DNA of 64,000 bases, taken from NCBI GenBank assembly GCA_034003625.1, contig JAVEYG010000005.1:85340-149339 (forward strand), written 5' to 3'. A program made the position numbers and the translations under genes. How positions within the stretch are numbered: the first letter of the stretch is position 1; the number at the start of each line of letters is the position of its first letter. The notes beneath the pieces were generated by a model. The model was not told the DNA's origin. It made no database searches and saw only the letters and a program-made list of their open reading frames with translations. Source of the stretch: GWE2-42-39 sp034003625. Its GTDB lineage: Bacteria; Bacteroidota; Bacteroidia; Bacteroidales; Prolixibacteraceae. This document shows positions 27,541 through 35,744 of this stretch, piece after piece.

Positions 27541-27962
27541 TTGATACAACACTACCTGGTTTCGGTCGCCACAAAATCTGGTGTCGCCCGAATTTTGATA
27601 CTGAATGGCATGGAATTTTAACGATTTGTTGCCTGTGTGAGGTACGGGAGCGTAAGACCAACGTCCAACCATAAATACTGGTAGCCAGGTTCGGAATGTC
27701 CATCTTCCGGTTTTCCTGAATGGTCCAATAGAATTCCTCCGGGTCATTCTTCAGAATGGTTTCAGCCGTCTGTTTACCCAGCTTACTTGCTGATTCATAT
27801 TCCCGATAATGTGAAAAATCGGTGGGAACAACAAAAAGGTTTTCTGCTGAGAAATACACTTGCAGCGCTTGGCAATTTACCTGATTTCTTATATGTTACC
27901 AGTATCGATGACAATGGGCACCAATTGGAAATGATTTCCCGTCCGGTATTTTGTAATGCCTT
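27541..27962 (-). pseudogene. Memo-family (AmmeMemoRadiSam protein B) remnant, frameshifted
   Basis: Pieces of a Memo-like protein lie in three different minus-strand frames: FQLVPIVIDTG near 27900, then FSAENLFVVPTDFSHYREYE through DIPNLATSIYGW (about 27870-27660), then KSLKFHAIQYQNSGDT...GDRNQVV (about 27640-27550). DFSHY and YQNSGDT are characteristic of Memo/AMMECR-system protein B. At least two frameshifts and a missing N-terminal half make it non-functional. Its 5' end is fused to a truncated SPOR gene and its 3' end runs into a small repeat. Confidence 0.75.
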
Positions 27963-28197
27963 GTGTTGTATAGTGAAGCAAAACCCGGTAAAAACCATTG
28001 CCGTTGTCCCGGTACGAGACCTCATATCCTTTTGACTGGGCCAGGGTTCCGTAGTTTTGCGCCTTTTCAAAAGACGAAAAACTCCCGACTACAATGCAGT
28101 AGCGGGAGTTTGTATTTTGCAGATCCGGTACTTTGACGTTTCCTGTATTGCGGGCCGCTGAAAAAAGGCTCATTCCAAACAGGAAAAATATGATCAA
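27963..28197 (-). pseudogene. Truncated SPOR-domain protein fused to Memo remnant
   Basis: The frame opens at 28197 with a signal-peptide-like start (MIIFFLFGMSLFSAARN) and a SPOR domain (YCIVVGSFSSFEKAQNYG...GNGFYRVLLHYTTQ). At about 27963 it leaves SPOR homology and reads into Memo sequence, then stops at 27889. The intact SPOR gene 18 bases upstream is a paralogue. I read this as a second tandem SPOR gene cut by a deletion that joined it to a neighbouring Memo gene. A short hybrid exported peptide of 102 residues could still be made. Confidence 0.68.
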
Positions 28198-28215
28198 AGC
28201 AATCCGGGTATTGTA

Positions 28216-28719
28216 TTAGTTTTTAATTAATAACCAGCAGTCGCTAAAGTTGCTGTATTTTTGCCGGATTTCATGAACTTTTGCACGGGCATCTGCCTCG
28301 TCAGTATACGAATTGATACAAACCCGGTAGTAGCCGGTTTCGCTTTTCAGCACAATGGGATTAAACCCTTTGCTTTGTAAATCAGCTTTCAGCCTGTTGG
28401 CATTGTCATAATTGCTGAAACTTCCCACGATCACGAAGAAGTTCTTATTCCCATAAGAAGTCTGGTCGGTTTGCTGCGAAAATGTAAAATTTTCCTTGCG
28501 CATGGAAATCGGTTTCGATTCAGGCTGAACGTACATCTGGTCTGATGTCGGGTTTTCGCGGACTGCAGGAACTGTATTCTCAGCTGAAAAAACTTTCGGA
28601 GGCGCTGCTGTTTCCGTTTGCGGCGCTTCGGCTACTTTATTTTTTCCTGATTTTTCGAAAATTTTACATGATGAAAATAGGGCTGCCAATACGAACACTG
28701 ATAAAATTGTCTTTTTCAT
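28216..28719 (-). CDS. SPOR-domain lipoprotein
   Basis: A 167-residue lipoprotein with lipobox LAALFSSC and a Pro/Ala/Glu-rich linker (about 25-85). The C-terminal SPOR domain (about 90-167) contains FFVIVGSFSNYDNANRLKAD and TGYYRVCINSYTDEADAR. SPOR domains bind denuded peptidoglycan at division sites, so a cell-envelope or division role is expected. A -7 box on the minus strand at 28745-28752 fits transcription of this gene. The next gene downstream is its truncated paralogue. Confidence 0.9.
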   Translation of the reverse strand: MKKTILSVFVLAALFSSCKIFEKSGKNKVAEAPQTETAAPPKVFSAENTVPAVRENPTSDQMYVQPESKPISMRKENFTFSQQTDQTSYGNKNFFVIVGSFSNYDNANRLKADLQSKGFNPIVLKSETGYYRVCINSYTDEADARAKVHEIRQKYSNFSDCWLLIKN

Positions 28720-28744
28720 GATAAGAAGTTTAATTTGTCCGTTG

Positions 28745-28752
28745 CAAAATTA
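28745..28752 (-). promoter_or_regulatory. Putative -7 box (TAATTTTG) for SPOR lipoprotein
   Basis: Exact TAnnTTTG match read on the minus strand, 25 bases upstream of the ATG of the SPOR lipoprotein gene. No clear -33 element was found. Confidence 0.5.
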
Positions 28753-28952
28753 CGAAAAACGAACATTTGGCAGGCATTCTTTTTCGATGGGTTATTAACG
28801 TGTGATTGTTAACAACCCGGGTGTTTTCTTTCCTGATATTCGGCGTATTAACAAAAAGTATCCCGGCAGCAATTTTATTTTTCATTTTTTACTTAACCCG
28901 TTTAGTTGATAAAAAAGAAACCTTCGGAATTTTTTCAATGGAGTATTTTTCA

Positions 28953-28960
28953 TACTTTTG
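28953..28960 (+). promoter_or_regulatory. Putative -7 box (TACTTTTG) for the haem/porphyrin cluster
   Basis: Exact TAnnTTTG match 26 bases before the ATG at 28987. It would drive the small membrane protein and probably the TonB receptor downstream. The -33 region is not convincing, which could mean dependence on an activator. Confidence 0.5.
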
Positions 28961-28986
28961 TTGCTTCAAAATCAGACAGAAAAGGC

Positions 28987-29319
28987 ATGTTTACATTTGG
29001 CATTTTAAGTTCACACATCCCTTACGTGGCTTTTGTCGTTTTTTATCTTGTCTGTCTGCTGTTTCCTTCCCGCCTGCAACCGGTTGAGTTGCCGTCGCCC
29101 GGTGAAGAAAAAATCAGTCTGGCAGAAATTTCTGCTGTTGAACAGGCCGCACACGATTGGGTCTTCAGTTTTCAGTCTGATGCAGAAACCCGGGAACAGC
29201 AATCCGATCTTTCTCCTGGCTACCATACGATCATAAAGATACCCTTGCGGAATAGCAGCCAGAGGACGGGAATCTGTTTTTTCCCGTCGTTATTCAGCAG
29301 GCCTCCACCTGTCCTGTAA
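28987..29319 (+). CDS. Small single-pass membrane protein upstream of TonB receptor
   Basis: A 110-residue protein with one N-terminal hydrophobic segment (ILSSHIPYVAFVVFYLVCLLF) and a charged periplasmic or cytoplasmic tail. The ATG at 28987 is chosen over the in-frame start at 28906 because the -7 box at 28953 lies between them and the membrane segment follows at once. I do not recognise a domain. Its position 91 bases before the TonB receptor gene suggests a role in, or regulation of, that uptake system. Confidence 0.6.
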   Translation: MFTFGILSSHIPYVAFVVFYLVCLLFPSRLQPVELPSPGEEKISLAEISAVEQAAHDWVFSFQSDAETREQQSDLSPGYHTIIKIPLRNSSQRTGICFFPSLFSRPPPVL

Positions 29320-29410
29320 GTCGATCTCCGCTTTTTATTAATTTATGTTCACCGATGAAACAATTTCAGGATTGGCTTGTTGTGTTTCATCCAACTAACC
29401 TTATTTTATT

Positions 29411-31522
29411 ATGAGCATTCAAAAACTTACAGGTGTATTTCTTTTTTTCCTCATCACAGTTTTCGGGTTTGCCGAAGGAGAAAATACAGACAAGGACACT
29501 ACCAAAATAAAAAATTACAAACTCGACGAAATACAGATTAAATCGCCCAAGTACAACAGCAATATTTTCGAATTGCCGGTTACGGCTACCATGGTACCAG
29601 CACGAAGCATCGAAAGCAACGGGATACAGAACCTGACCGATATTTCGGGAATGGTACCCAACTTTTTTATGCCCGACTACGGTTCGAAACTCACATCGCC
29701 GGTGTACATCCGCGGCGTGGGAAACCGCATCAACACACCGTCGGTCGGCTTATATGTTGACAACATTCCGTATTTCGAGAAGTCGGCTTTCAACTTCGAT
29801 TTTTTCGACATCGAACGCATTGAAGTGCTGCGCGGGCCGCAGGGAACTTTGTACGGGCGTAACGCCATGGGCGGATTGATCAATATTTTTACTTCCGGCC
29901 CTGAACCCAAACGCTCCTCCAGCATCGTGGCCGACTACGGAAATTACAACCAGCTCAGCGCCCAGATTAACCACAACCAGCCGATTAGCAAGTCGCTGTC
30001 GGCCCTGGCAAATGTTGGCTACAAACATCAGGACGGTTTTTATATCAATCGTTACAACGATGAAAAGATTGACAAATCAGACAGCTATTCGGGACGGTTG
30101 AAAATGTTGTTCGAGCCATCGGCCAGATTTCGGGCTTTGCTGAGTGTTCAGTACGAAAACAGCAAACAGGGCGGCTATCCGTATGCCATCTACAACAACG
30201 AAACCCGCGAAGCAGCTGCTATCAGCTACAACCAGGAAAGCACATACGACCGTTCGATGGTGTCATCCGGCCTGAACCTGCAGTACAATGCCCCCGGATA
30301 CATTCTTCGGGCCATCAGCAGTTTTCAGTATATTGACGGTGCACAGGGCATTGACCAGGATTTTACCCCGGCCTCCCTCTATTTTGTGACCCAGGACCAG
30401 CAGCAGAATATGTTTTCTCAGGAAATCAATATCCAGTCGAAAGAAACCAAACAGTACGAGTGGCTGTTTGGTGTTTTTGGTTTTCGCCAGGAACAAGACA
30501 AAGACGTTGGCATGACCTACGGCCCCGACGGAATTGTAAAACACAAATTACCCTATCAATCATACAGTTATCTTAAAACCCATGAAAATACAAATTCGGG
30601 GATAGCCTTTTTTCATCAGTCAACAGTTAAATTCGGCAAGTTCTCGGTTTCCGCCGGAATACGGGCCGATTACGAAAAAGCAAAACTCGATTATCTGTAT
30701 GATAAATTTGTGAACGGGAACCAGAGTACGGCAGAAACGTTTAAAAGCGACATGGATTTTTTTGAAATACTGCCTAAGATCGCTTTCAAATATAGCCTGT
30801 CGGACGGGTTGACCCCTTATGCAACCATCTCGAAAGGGTACAATGCAGGGGGCTTCAATTCCACCTTTGAACGCGAGGAAGACCGTTCGTTCGATCCCGA
30901 AACCTCGTGGAACTACGAAGCAGGTGTGAAAGCCAAATGGCTGAAACAACGCATTTATGCAAACCTTGCTTTCTTTTACATCGACTGGAGCAACCAGCAA
31001 ATATACCAGACCGTGCCCAGCGGCACCGGGTCGATGTTGACCAACGCCGGAAAATCGGAAAGCAAGGGCTTGGAATTAGAACTGAAAGCCCTTCCTGCCC
31101 GAAACCTTGAAACCTGGTTTACCTTTGGGTACAACGATGCCCGTTTCATTGAATATGTGAAAGACGCAAACAACGATTACAGCGGAAACCATCTGCCGTA
31201 TGTTCCTAAATATTCATTCAATATCGGTGGAAATTACACAGCCGAATTCAACAAATTCTGGCTCGACCGGATGCGTTTTCAGCTTAGTTACCAAGGTTTC
31301 GGGAAAAATTACTGGCTCGAAACCAATACGGCATGGCAGGATTATTACGGTTTACTGAACCACCGGGTTAGTTTTGAAAAGAAAAATTTGGTACTTTCAT
31401 TCTGGGGTAAAAACATTTTAGAGGCCAACTACAATGCGTTTTATTTCAATGCTTTGGGAAATTCGTATGCACAGATTGGAAAGCCTGCACGTATCGGCGT
31501 CAGTCTGAAAGTGACCTTTTAA
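29411..31522 (+). CDS. TonB-dependent outer-membrane receptor (haem/porphyrin or iron type, inferred)
   Basis: A 703-residue TonB-dependent receptor of the siderophore/haem class rather than SusC. It has a signal peptide and no STN or carboxypeptidase-like domain. The plug starts near residue 40 (IFELPVTATMVPARSI) with PVYIRGVGNRINTPSVGLYVD and the conserved IERIEVLRGPQGTLYGRNAMGG. The barrel ends in VSLKVTF. The following genes encode an inner-membrane carrier and the last three haem-synthesis enzymes, so porphyrin or haem precursors are the likely ligand. The ligand is inferred from context only. Confidence 0.88.
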   Translation: MSIQKLTGVFLFFLITVFGFAEGENTDKDTTKIKNYKLDEIQIKSPKYNSNIFELPVTATMVPARSIESNGIQNLTDISGMVPNFFMPDYGSKLTSPVYIRGVGNRINTPSVGLYVDNIPYFEKSAFNFDFFDIERIEVLRGPQGTLYGRNAMGGLINIFTSGPEPKRSSSIVADYGNYNQLSAQINHNQPISKSLSALANVGYKHQDGFYINRYNDEKIDKSDSYSGRLKMLFEPSARFRALLSVQYENSKQGGYPYAIYNNETREAAAISYNQESTYDRSMVSSGLNLQYNAPGYILRAISSFQYIDGAQGIDQDFTPASLYFVTQDQQQNMFSQEINIQSKETKQYEWLFGVFGFRQEQDKDVGMTYGPDGIVKHKLPYQSYSYLKTHENTNSGIAFFHQSTVKFGKFSVSAGIRADYEKAKLDYLYDKFVNGNQSTAETFKSDMDFFEILPKIAFKYSLSDGLTPYATISKGYNAGGFNSTFEREEDRSFDPETSWNYEAGVKAKWLKQRIYANLAFFYIDWSNQQIYQTVPSGTGSMLTNAGKSESKGLELELKALPARNLETWFTFGYNDARFIEYVKDANNDYSGNHLPYVPKYSFNIGGNYTAEFNKFWLDRMRFQLSYQGFGKNYWLETNTAWQDYYGLLNHRVSFEKKNLVLSFWGKNILEANYNAFYFNALGNSYAQIGKPARIGVSLKVTF

Positions 31523-31526
31523 AAAA

Positions 31527-31663
31527 GATACCCGATGCTTGATACAAGATATCCGATACATGATTTCAGATGCTGCTCTTTGTTGATGAAGAGACGGCTC
31601 AAAAATTATGTGTTTCTTTATTGTCCGGCATCCAATATCAAGCATCCAGTATCCAGAGTATCG
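31527..31663. repeat. Intergenic inverted-repeat element (MITE-like)
   Basis: The left arm (31527-31560, GATACCCGATGCTTGATAC...) and the reverse complement of the right arm (31627-31663, ending GAGTATCG) share GATGCTTGAT and related words. This gives an imperfect palindrome of about 137 bases filling the gap between the TonB receptor and the MFS gene. Such elements are often scattered between genes in Bacteroidota. Confidence 0.6.
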
Positions 31664-31676
31664 TAAAACAAAAAAG

Positions 31677-32888
31677 ATGAAAACCCGCGAAACCGGAAAA
31701 TACCTTACCCTGCTGAACCTGTACCTGGCGCAATCAATACCGATGAGTTTTTTCTCCACGGTAGTGCCTGTCATCATGCGGATGGAACATTATTCGCTGG
31801 AATCAATCGGGTATCTCCAATTGGTTAAACTCCCGTGGATACTGAAATTTCTCTGGGCGCCAATGATCGATAAAACAGCAGGTACCAGCCGGAAATACCG
31901 GCGCTGGATTATCTTTTCGGAACTGTTTTACGCGATGGTCATCAGCAGTATTGGTTTTTTCAGCCTGCAAACTGATTTTAAAACCATCATTGCACTGATG
32001 ATCATTGCCTTTACGGCATCGGCAACACAGGATATTGCCACCGATGCTTTTGCTATTTTAAACCTGAAGAAAGAGGAACGTAGCCTGGGCAACAGCATGC
32101 AGTCGGCCGGAAGTTTTCTCGGAACCTTGGTGGGAAGTGGCGTTTTGCTGATCGTGTACAATTATCTTGGCTGGAATTGCCTGCTTTGGACACTCGCCCT
32201 TTGCGTCATTTTTGCCATTATCCCGCTCAGCCTCTACCGGTTGAAAAATCGGGAACCCGAAGAAAGGCCTACTTCTGCAAAATCCATTTCTTTTTTCGAA
32301 TTTGTCCATTTCTTCCGGCAAAAAGGGATCATCTTTCATGTGCTGATCCTGATGATTTTTTATTCAGGAATTATCGGCATCTTAACCATGTTGAAACCAT
32401 ATCTGGTTGATTTGGGTTACCAAGTCAAGGAAATTGGTTTTATTGCCGGGATTTTCGGAACAGCAATTGGTTCGCTGATGACTTTGCCCGCCGGTTTTTT
32501 CATTCGGAAACAAGGACTGAAAAAAAGTGTTTTTCTTTTTTCATCAATCAATATTATAGCCGCTGCTTATTTTTTATTTCTGACGTACAGCAGTCACGGT
32601 ATTTACCTGATTTATATCGGGGTTGCCCTGTTGTGGTCGGCCTATGCCATGTCGTCGGTATTTATTTACACCATGTCAATGAACATCGTCAGGCAGTTTC
32701 GCGAAGGCAGCGATTTTACCCTGCAAATTGTGATCACCCATCTGAGCAGTCTTATCATTGCCGTGTCGAGCGGAAAGATTGCCGATGCAATTACGTATCG
32801 CGGCCTTTTTGCTATTGAACTGGCAATTTGTGTGCTGATACTGATTGCACTACCATTTATTTTTAAAGAAAAATTTTACGAAAAATGA
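31677..32888 (+). CDS. MFS transporter, AmpG/PAT-like, in haem cluster
   Basis: An inner-membrane carrier of about 403 residues with 12 predicted helices and AmpG-like features, including LVKLPWILKFLWAPMIDK after helix 2 and TASATQDIATDAFAI. The ATG at 31677 is preferred to 31608 because the extra 23 residues are encoded by the repeat element. It overlaps hemN by 4 bases (ATGA), implying translational coupling. AmpG relatives carry muropeptides and other compounds; in this setting a porphyrin or haem precursor is a plausible substrate, but this is inference. Confidence 0.84.
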   Translation: MKTRETGKYLTLLNLYLAQSIPMSFFSTVVPVIMRMEHYSLESIGYLQLVKLPWILKFLWAPMIDKTAGTSRKYRRWIIFSELFYAMVISSIGFFSLQTDFKTIIALMIIAFTASATQDIATDAFAILNLKKEERSLGNSMQSAGSFLGTLVGSGVLLIVYNYLGWNCLLWTLALCVIFAIIPLSLYRLKNREPEERPTSAKSISFFEFVHFFRQKGIIFHVLILMIFYSGIIGILTMLKPYLVDLGYQVKEIGFIAGIFGTAIGSLMTLPAGFFIRKQGLKKSVFLFSSINIIAAAYFLFLTYSSHGIYLIYIGVALLWSAYAMSSVFIYTMSMNIVRQFREGSDFTLQIVITHLSSLIIAVSSGKIADAITYRGLFAIELAICVLILIALPFIFKEKFYEK

Positions 32889-34261
32889 TATTTCCCGAAC
32901 ATCTGATTGAAAAATACAATGTGCCGGTTCCCCGCTATACCAGCTATCCGCCAGCCAATTTTTTTTCTGATACATTCACATCGGAGCAATACGCCGATTT
33001 GATCCGGAGGTCGAACAACGATCAACCGGAGAATATTTCGATTTACATTCATATTCCGTTTTGCAGTAAAATTTGTCATTACTGCGGCTGCAATACCCAT
33101 CTGACCCGCAACCGCGATCTCATGCGTATTTATGTGGATGCACTGAAAAAGGAAATCGGTATGGTGGCTGCATTGCTCGATCCGCAGCGAAAAGTTTCGC
33201 AGGTACACTGGGGCGGCGGAACGCCCAACTATTTGCCCATTGAATGGATCGAAGAGATCATGCAACTCATTGCCCAAAAATTCACATATACCGAAAAACC
33301 AGAAATTGCGATGGAATGTCATCCTGCCCATCTCGATTTCGACTATTCGGAACGGTTGATCAAAACCGGGTTTAATCGCATTAGCCTGGGCATTCAGGAT
33401 TTCGACAAAAAAGTACTCGACACGGTGAATCGCGACGATTCAGTAATTCCGGTGAGCGAACTGGTTGCATTTTTTCGCCGGTATGAACATGTGGGCGTGA
33501 ATTTCGATTTTATTTACGGATTGCCGCACCAAAACCCGGAATCATTTTATCGAACCATTCACAAGGCCGTTGAACTTTCACCCGACCGCCTTGTAACTTT
33601 TTCGTATGCTCATGTTCCGTGGGTGCGTCGCGCACAAAAAGTACTCGAAGTGGAAGGTCTGGCCAGTCCGCAGGAAAAACTGAAAATGTTTGAAGCCGGG
33701 TACAACCTGTTGAAAGAAAACGGTTACCACCCGATTGGTTTCGATCATTTTGCAAAAGCCGGTGACGAACTGACGATCGCCCTTGCCAACAAAAAACTAC
33801 ACCGCAACTTTCAGGGGTACTGTACCCGCGAAACAACCGGGCAGGTTTATGCGTTTGGCGCAACGGGCATTAGTCAGCTCGAAAATTCGTATGCCCAGAA
33901 TGCCAAGGATGTAAATAGTTATGTGGGGCTGATCAATCAGGGGATTTTTACCGTCGAAAAAGGCTACGAACTGAATGATCCCGAAAAAATCATTCGCCAC
34001 GTTATCAACGAAATCATGTGCAACCAGTATCTTGATTTTGATGAGGTTGCTTCAAAATATTCGGTTTCAGAAAAAGAATTGAAACAGACGCTTGATTTTT
34101 CAGAAGAAAAACTGGATGAATTTATTGCTGAAGGACTGGTTCAATTCGGACAGAATAAACTGATCGTAAACGAAGCAGGCAAATTATTCAGCCGTAATAT
34201 CGCATCGGCCTTCGATCCCAAACTGGCCAACTCCGGAAAAGCATTTTCAAAATCGGTATAA
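32885..34261 (+). CDS. hemN: Oxygen-independent coproporphyrinogen III oxidase
   Basis: A 458-residue radical-SAM enzyme that converts coproporphyrinogen III to protoporphyrinogen IX without oxygen. The motif IHIPFCSKICHYCGCN gives Cys60, Cys64, Cys67 for the 4Fe-4S cluster and the extra Cys69 characteristic of true HemN, as opposed to HemW-like chaperones. The VHWGGGTPNY and GFNRISLGIQDF segments are also typical, as is the N-terminal RYTSYPPANFF. Its start overlaps the MFS stop and its stop lies 1 base before the protoporphyrinogen oxidase start. Confidence 0.95.
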   Translation: MIFPEHLIEKYNVPVPRYTSYPPANFFSDTFTSEQYADLIRRSNNDQPENISIYIHIPFCSKICHYCGCNTHLTRNRDLMRIYVDALKKEIGMVAALLDPQRKVSQVHWGGGTPNYLPIEWIEEIMQLIAQKFTYTEKPEIAMECHPAHLDFDYSERLIKTGFNRISLGIQDFDKKVLDTVNRDDSVIPVSELVAFFRRYEHVGVNFDFIYGLPHQNPESFYRTIHKAVELSPDRLVTFSYAHVPWVRRAQKVLEVEGLASPQEKLKMFEAGYNLLKENGYHPIGFDHFAKAGDELTIALANKKLHRNFQGYCTRETTGQVYAFGATGISQLENSYAQNAKDVNSYVGLINQGIFTVEKGYELNDPEKIIRHVINEIMCNQYLDFDEVASKYSVSEKELKQTLDFSEEKLDEFIAEGLVQFGQNKLIVNEAGKLFSRNIASAFDPKLANSGKAFSKSV

Positions 34262-34262
34262 A

Positions 34263-35630
34263 ATGGAAACATCCGCGAAAGTAGCAATCATTGGCGCCGG
34301 GCTGACTGGCTTGACCACTGCTTTTTACCTGAAAAAAGCAGGTATCCGGTTTTGTGTTTTCGAAAAGGAAAACCGGGAGGGCGGGGTTATTCAAACCGTT
34401 TCGGAAGATGGTTTTACCTACGAAAAAGGTCCGAATTCGGGTGTTATTTCTTTCCCCGACACCGTTGAGCTGCTGGAAGAACTGGTTTCTCACTGTTCCA
34501 TTGAAATTGCTGCTCCTTCGGCCAAAAAACGGCTGGTGTGGAAAGGTAAAAAGTGGCACGAGCTGCCCTCCGGTTTATGGGGCGGAATCAGCACTCCGCT
34601 GTTTTCGTGGTACGACAAGTTTCGCATACTCGGTGAACCTTTCCGCCCTAAAGGAACCGACCCCAACGAACGGCTCGATCAGTTTGTGCTGCGCCGCCTG
34701 GGGAGAAGTTTTCTCGATTACGCCGTCGATCCGTTTGTTCTCGGTATTTATGCCGGCGATTCCTCGTGGCTGGTACCGCGTTTTGCACTTCCGAAATTGT
34801 ACAATCTCGAACAGAAATACGGCAGTTTTATTGGCGGCTCGATTAAAAAAGCCAAAGAGCCCAAAAGTGAACGCGACCAAAAAGCAACCCGCGACGTGTT
34901 TTCCATCAAAGGTGGTTTATCGAACCTGATCAATGCACTGCAAACTGAAATTGGGACAGAAAACATCCGGCTCAATTGTGATGAATTAACTGTCGGTAAA
35001 GAAGCGGACGGAACTTATTCAGTAAAAAACGGGGACGAAGATTTGGGTACATTCAGCAAGGTCGTTTCTACCATCGGCGGACATGCGGTTCCGCACGTTT
35101 TACCTTTTCTTGCTGAAGAAAAGGTAAAAAAAATTACCTGCATGAAATATGCCAAAGTAGTCCAGTTTTCGGTGGGTTTCAGACAGTGGAAAGGTATTCC
35201 GGTGAATGCTTTTGGCGGACTTGTGCCCTGGAAAGAACAACGCGGACTGCTGGGTGTTTTGTACCTCTCGACCAGTTTTAGCGGACGGGCGCCGGAAGGT
35301 GGCGCATTGTTTTCGGTGTTCATGGGAGGTCTGCGAAAGCCCGAAATTTACAATATGCCGGAAAACGAATTGTTTGAAATTCTTACCCGTGAATTCACGG
35401 CGATGATGGGACTCGAACATTTCAATCCCGATTTACTGAAAATTCACCGGTATGCACACGCCATCCCGCAATACGGGCCTGAGTCGGAAGAAAAACTGGG
35501 CGCCATTGCCGAGCTTGAAAACGAACATCCGGGTTTGCTGCTGGCCGGAAACGTGCGCAACGGCATTGGCATGTCGGACCGAATTAAGCAGGGAAAAGAA
35601 ATAGCTGAAAAAATACGAATTACGATTTAA
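34263..35630 (+). CDS. hemG: Protoporphyrinogen oxidase (HemY-type, FAD)
   Basis: A 455-residue flavoprotein that oxidises protoporphyrinogen IX to protoporphyrin IX. The N-terminal dinucleotide motif GAGLTGLTTAFYLKKAG (residues 11-27) and the following FEKENREGGVIQT bind FAD. The body matches PPOX (KGPNSGVISFPDT, DPFVLGIYAGDS, and the C-terminal LLLAGNVRNGIGMSDRIKQG). This is the HemY-type FAD enzyme, although Bacteroidota annotations commonly use hemG. It sits directly after hemN and before hemH. Confidence 0.94.
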   Translation: METSAKVAIIGAGLTGLTTAFYLKKAGIRFCVFEKENREGGVIQTVSEDGFTYEKGPNSGVISFPDTVELLEELVSHCSIEIAAPSAKKRLVWKGKKWHELPSGLWGGISTPLFSWYDKFRILGEPFRPKGTDPNERLDQFVLRRLGRSFLDYAVDPFVLGIYAGDSSWLVPRFALPKLYNLEQKYGSFIGGSIKKAKEPKSERDQKATRDVFSIKGGLSNLINALQTEIGTENIRLNCDELTVGKEADGTYSVKNGDEDLGTFSKVVSTIGGHAVPHVLPFLAEEKVKKITCMKYAKVVQFSVGFRQWKGIPVNAFGGLVPWKEQRGLLGVLYLSTSFSGRAPEGGALFSVFMGGLRKPEIYNMPENELFEILTREFTAMMGLEHFNPDLLKIHRYAHAIPQYGPESEEKLGAIAELENEHPGLLLAGNVRNGIGMSDRIKQGKEIAEKIRITI

Positions 35631-35633
35631 AAA

Positions 35634-35706
35634 CTCTGTGTTTCTCCGTGAATAACTCTGCGGCACTCTGTGGTAAATATTTTTTCAACCACAGAGTAAC
35701 ACAGAG
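35634..35706. repeat. Nested inverted repeat between hemG and hemH
   Basis: ACTCTGTGGT (35665-35674) pairs perfectly with ACCACAGAGT (35688-35697), and the outer CTCTGTGT (35634-35641) pairs with ACACAGAG (35699-35706). The words match a dispersed repeat type seen between genes in many Bacteroidota. In RNA it would form a stem-loop within the haem operon. Confidence 0.65.
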
Positions 35707-35744
35707 AAGATACCGGGTTCCGCAGAGAAAAAATAGAAGTGGAA

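Noticed and set aside
28720..29410. Riboswitch upstream of the TonB receptor (cobalamin type)
   Set aside because: I looked for B12-box-like conserved sequence and found none.
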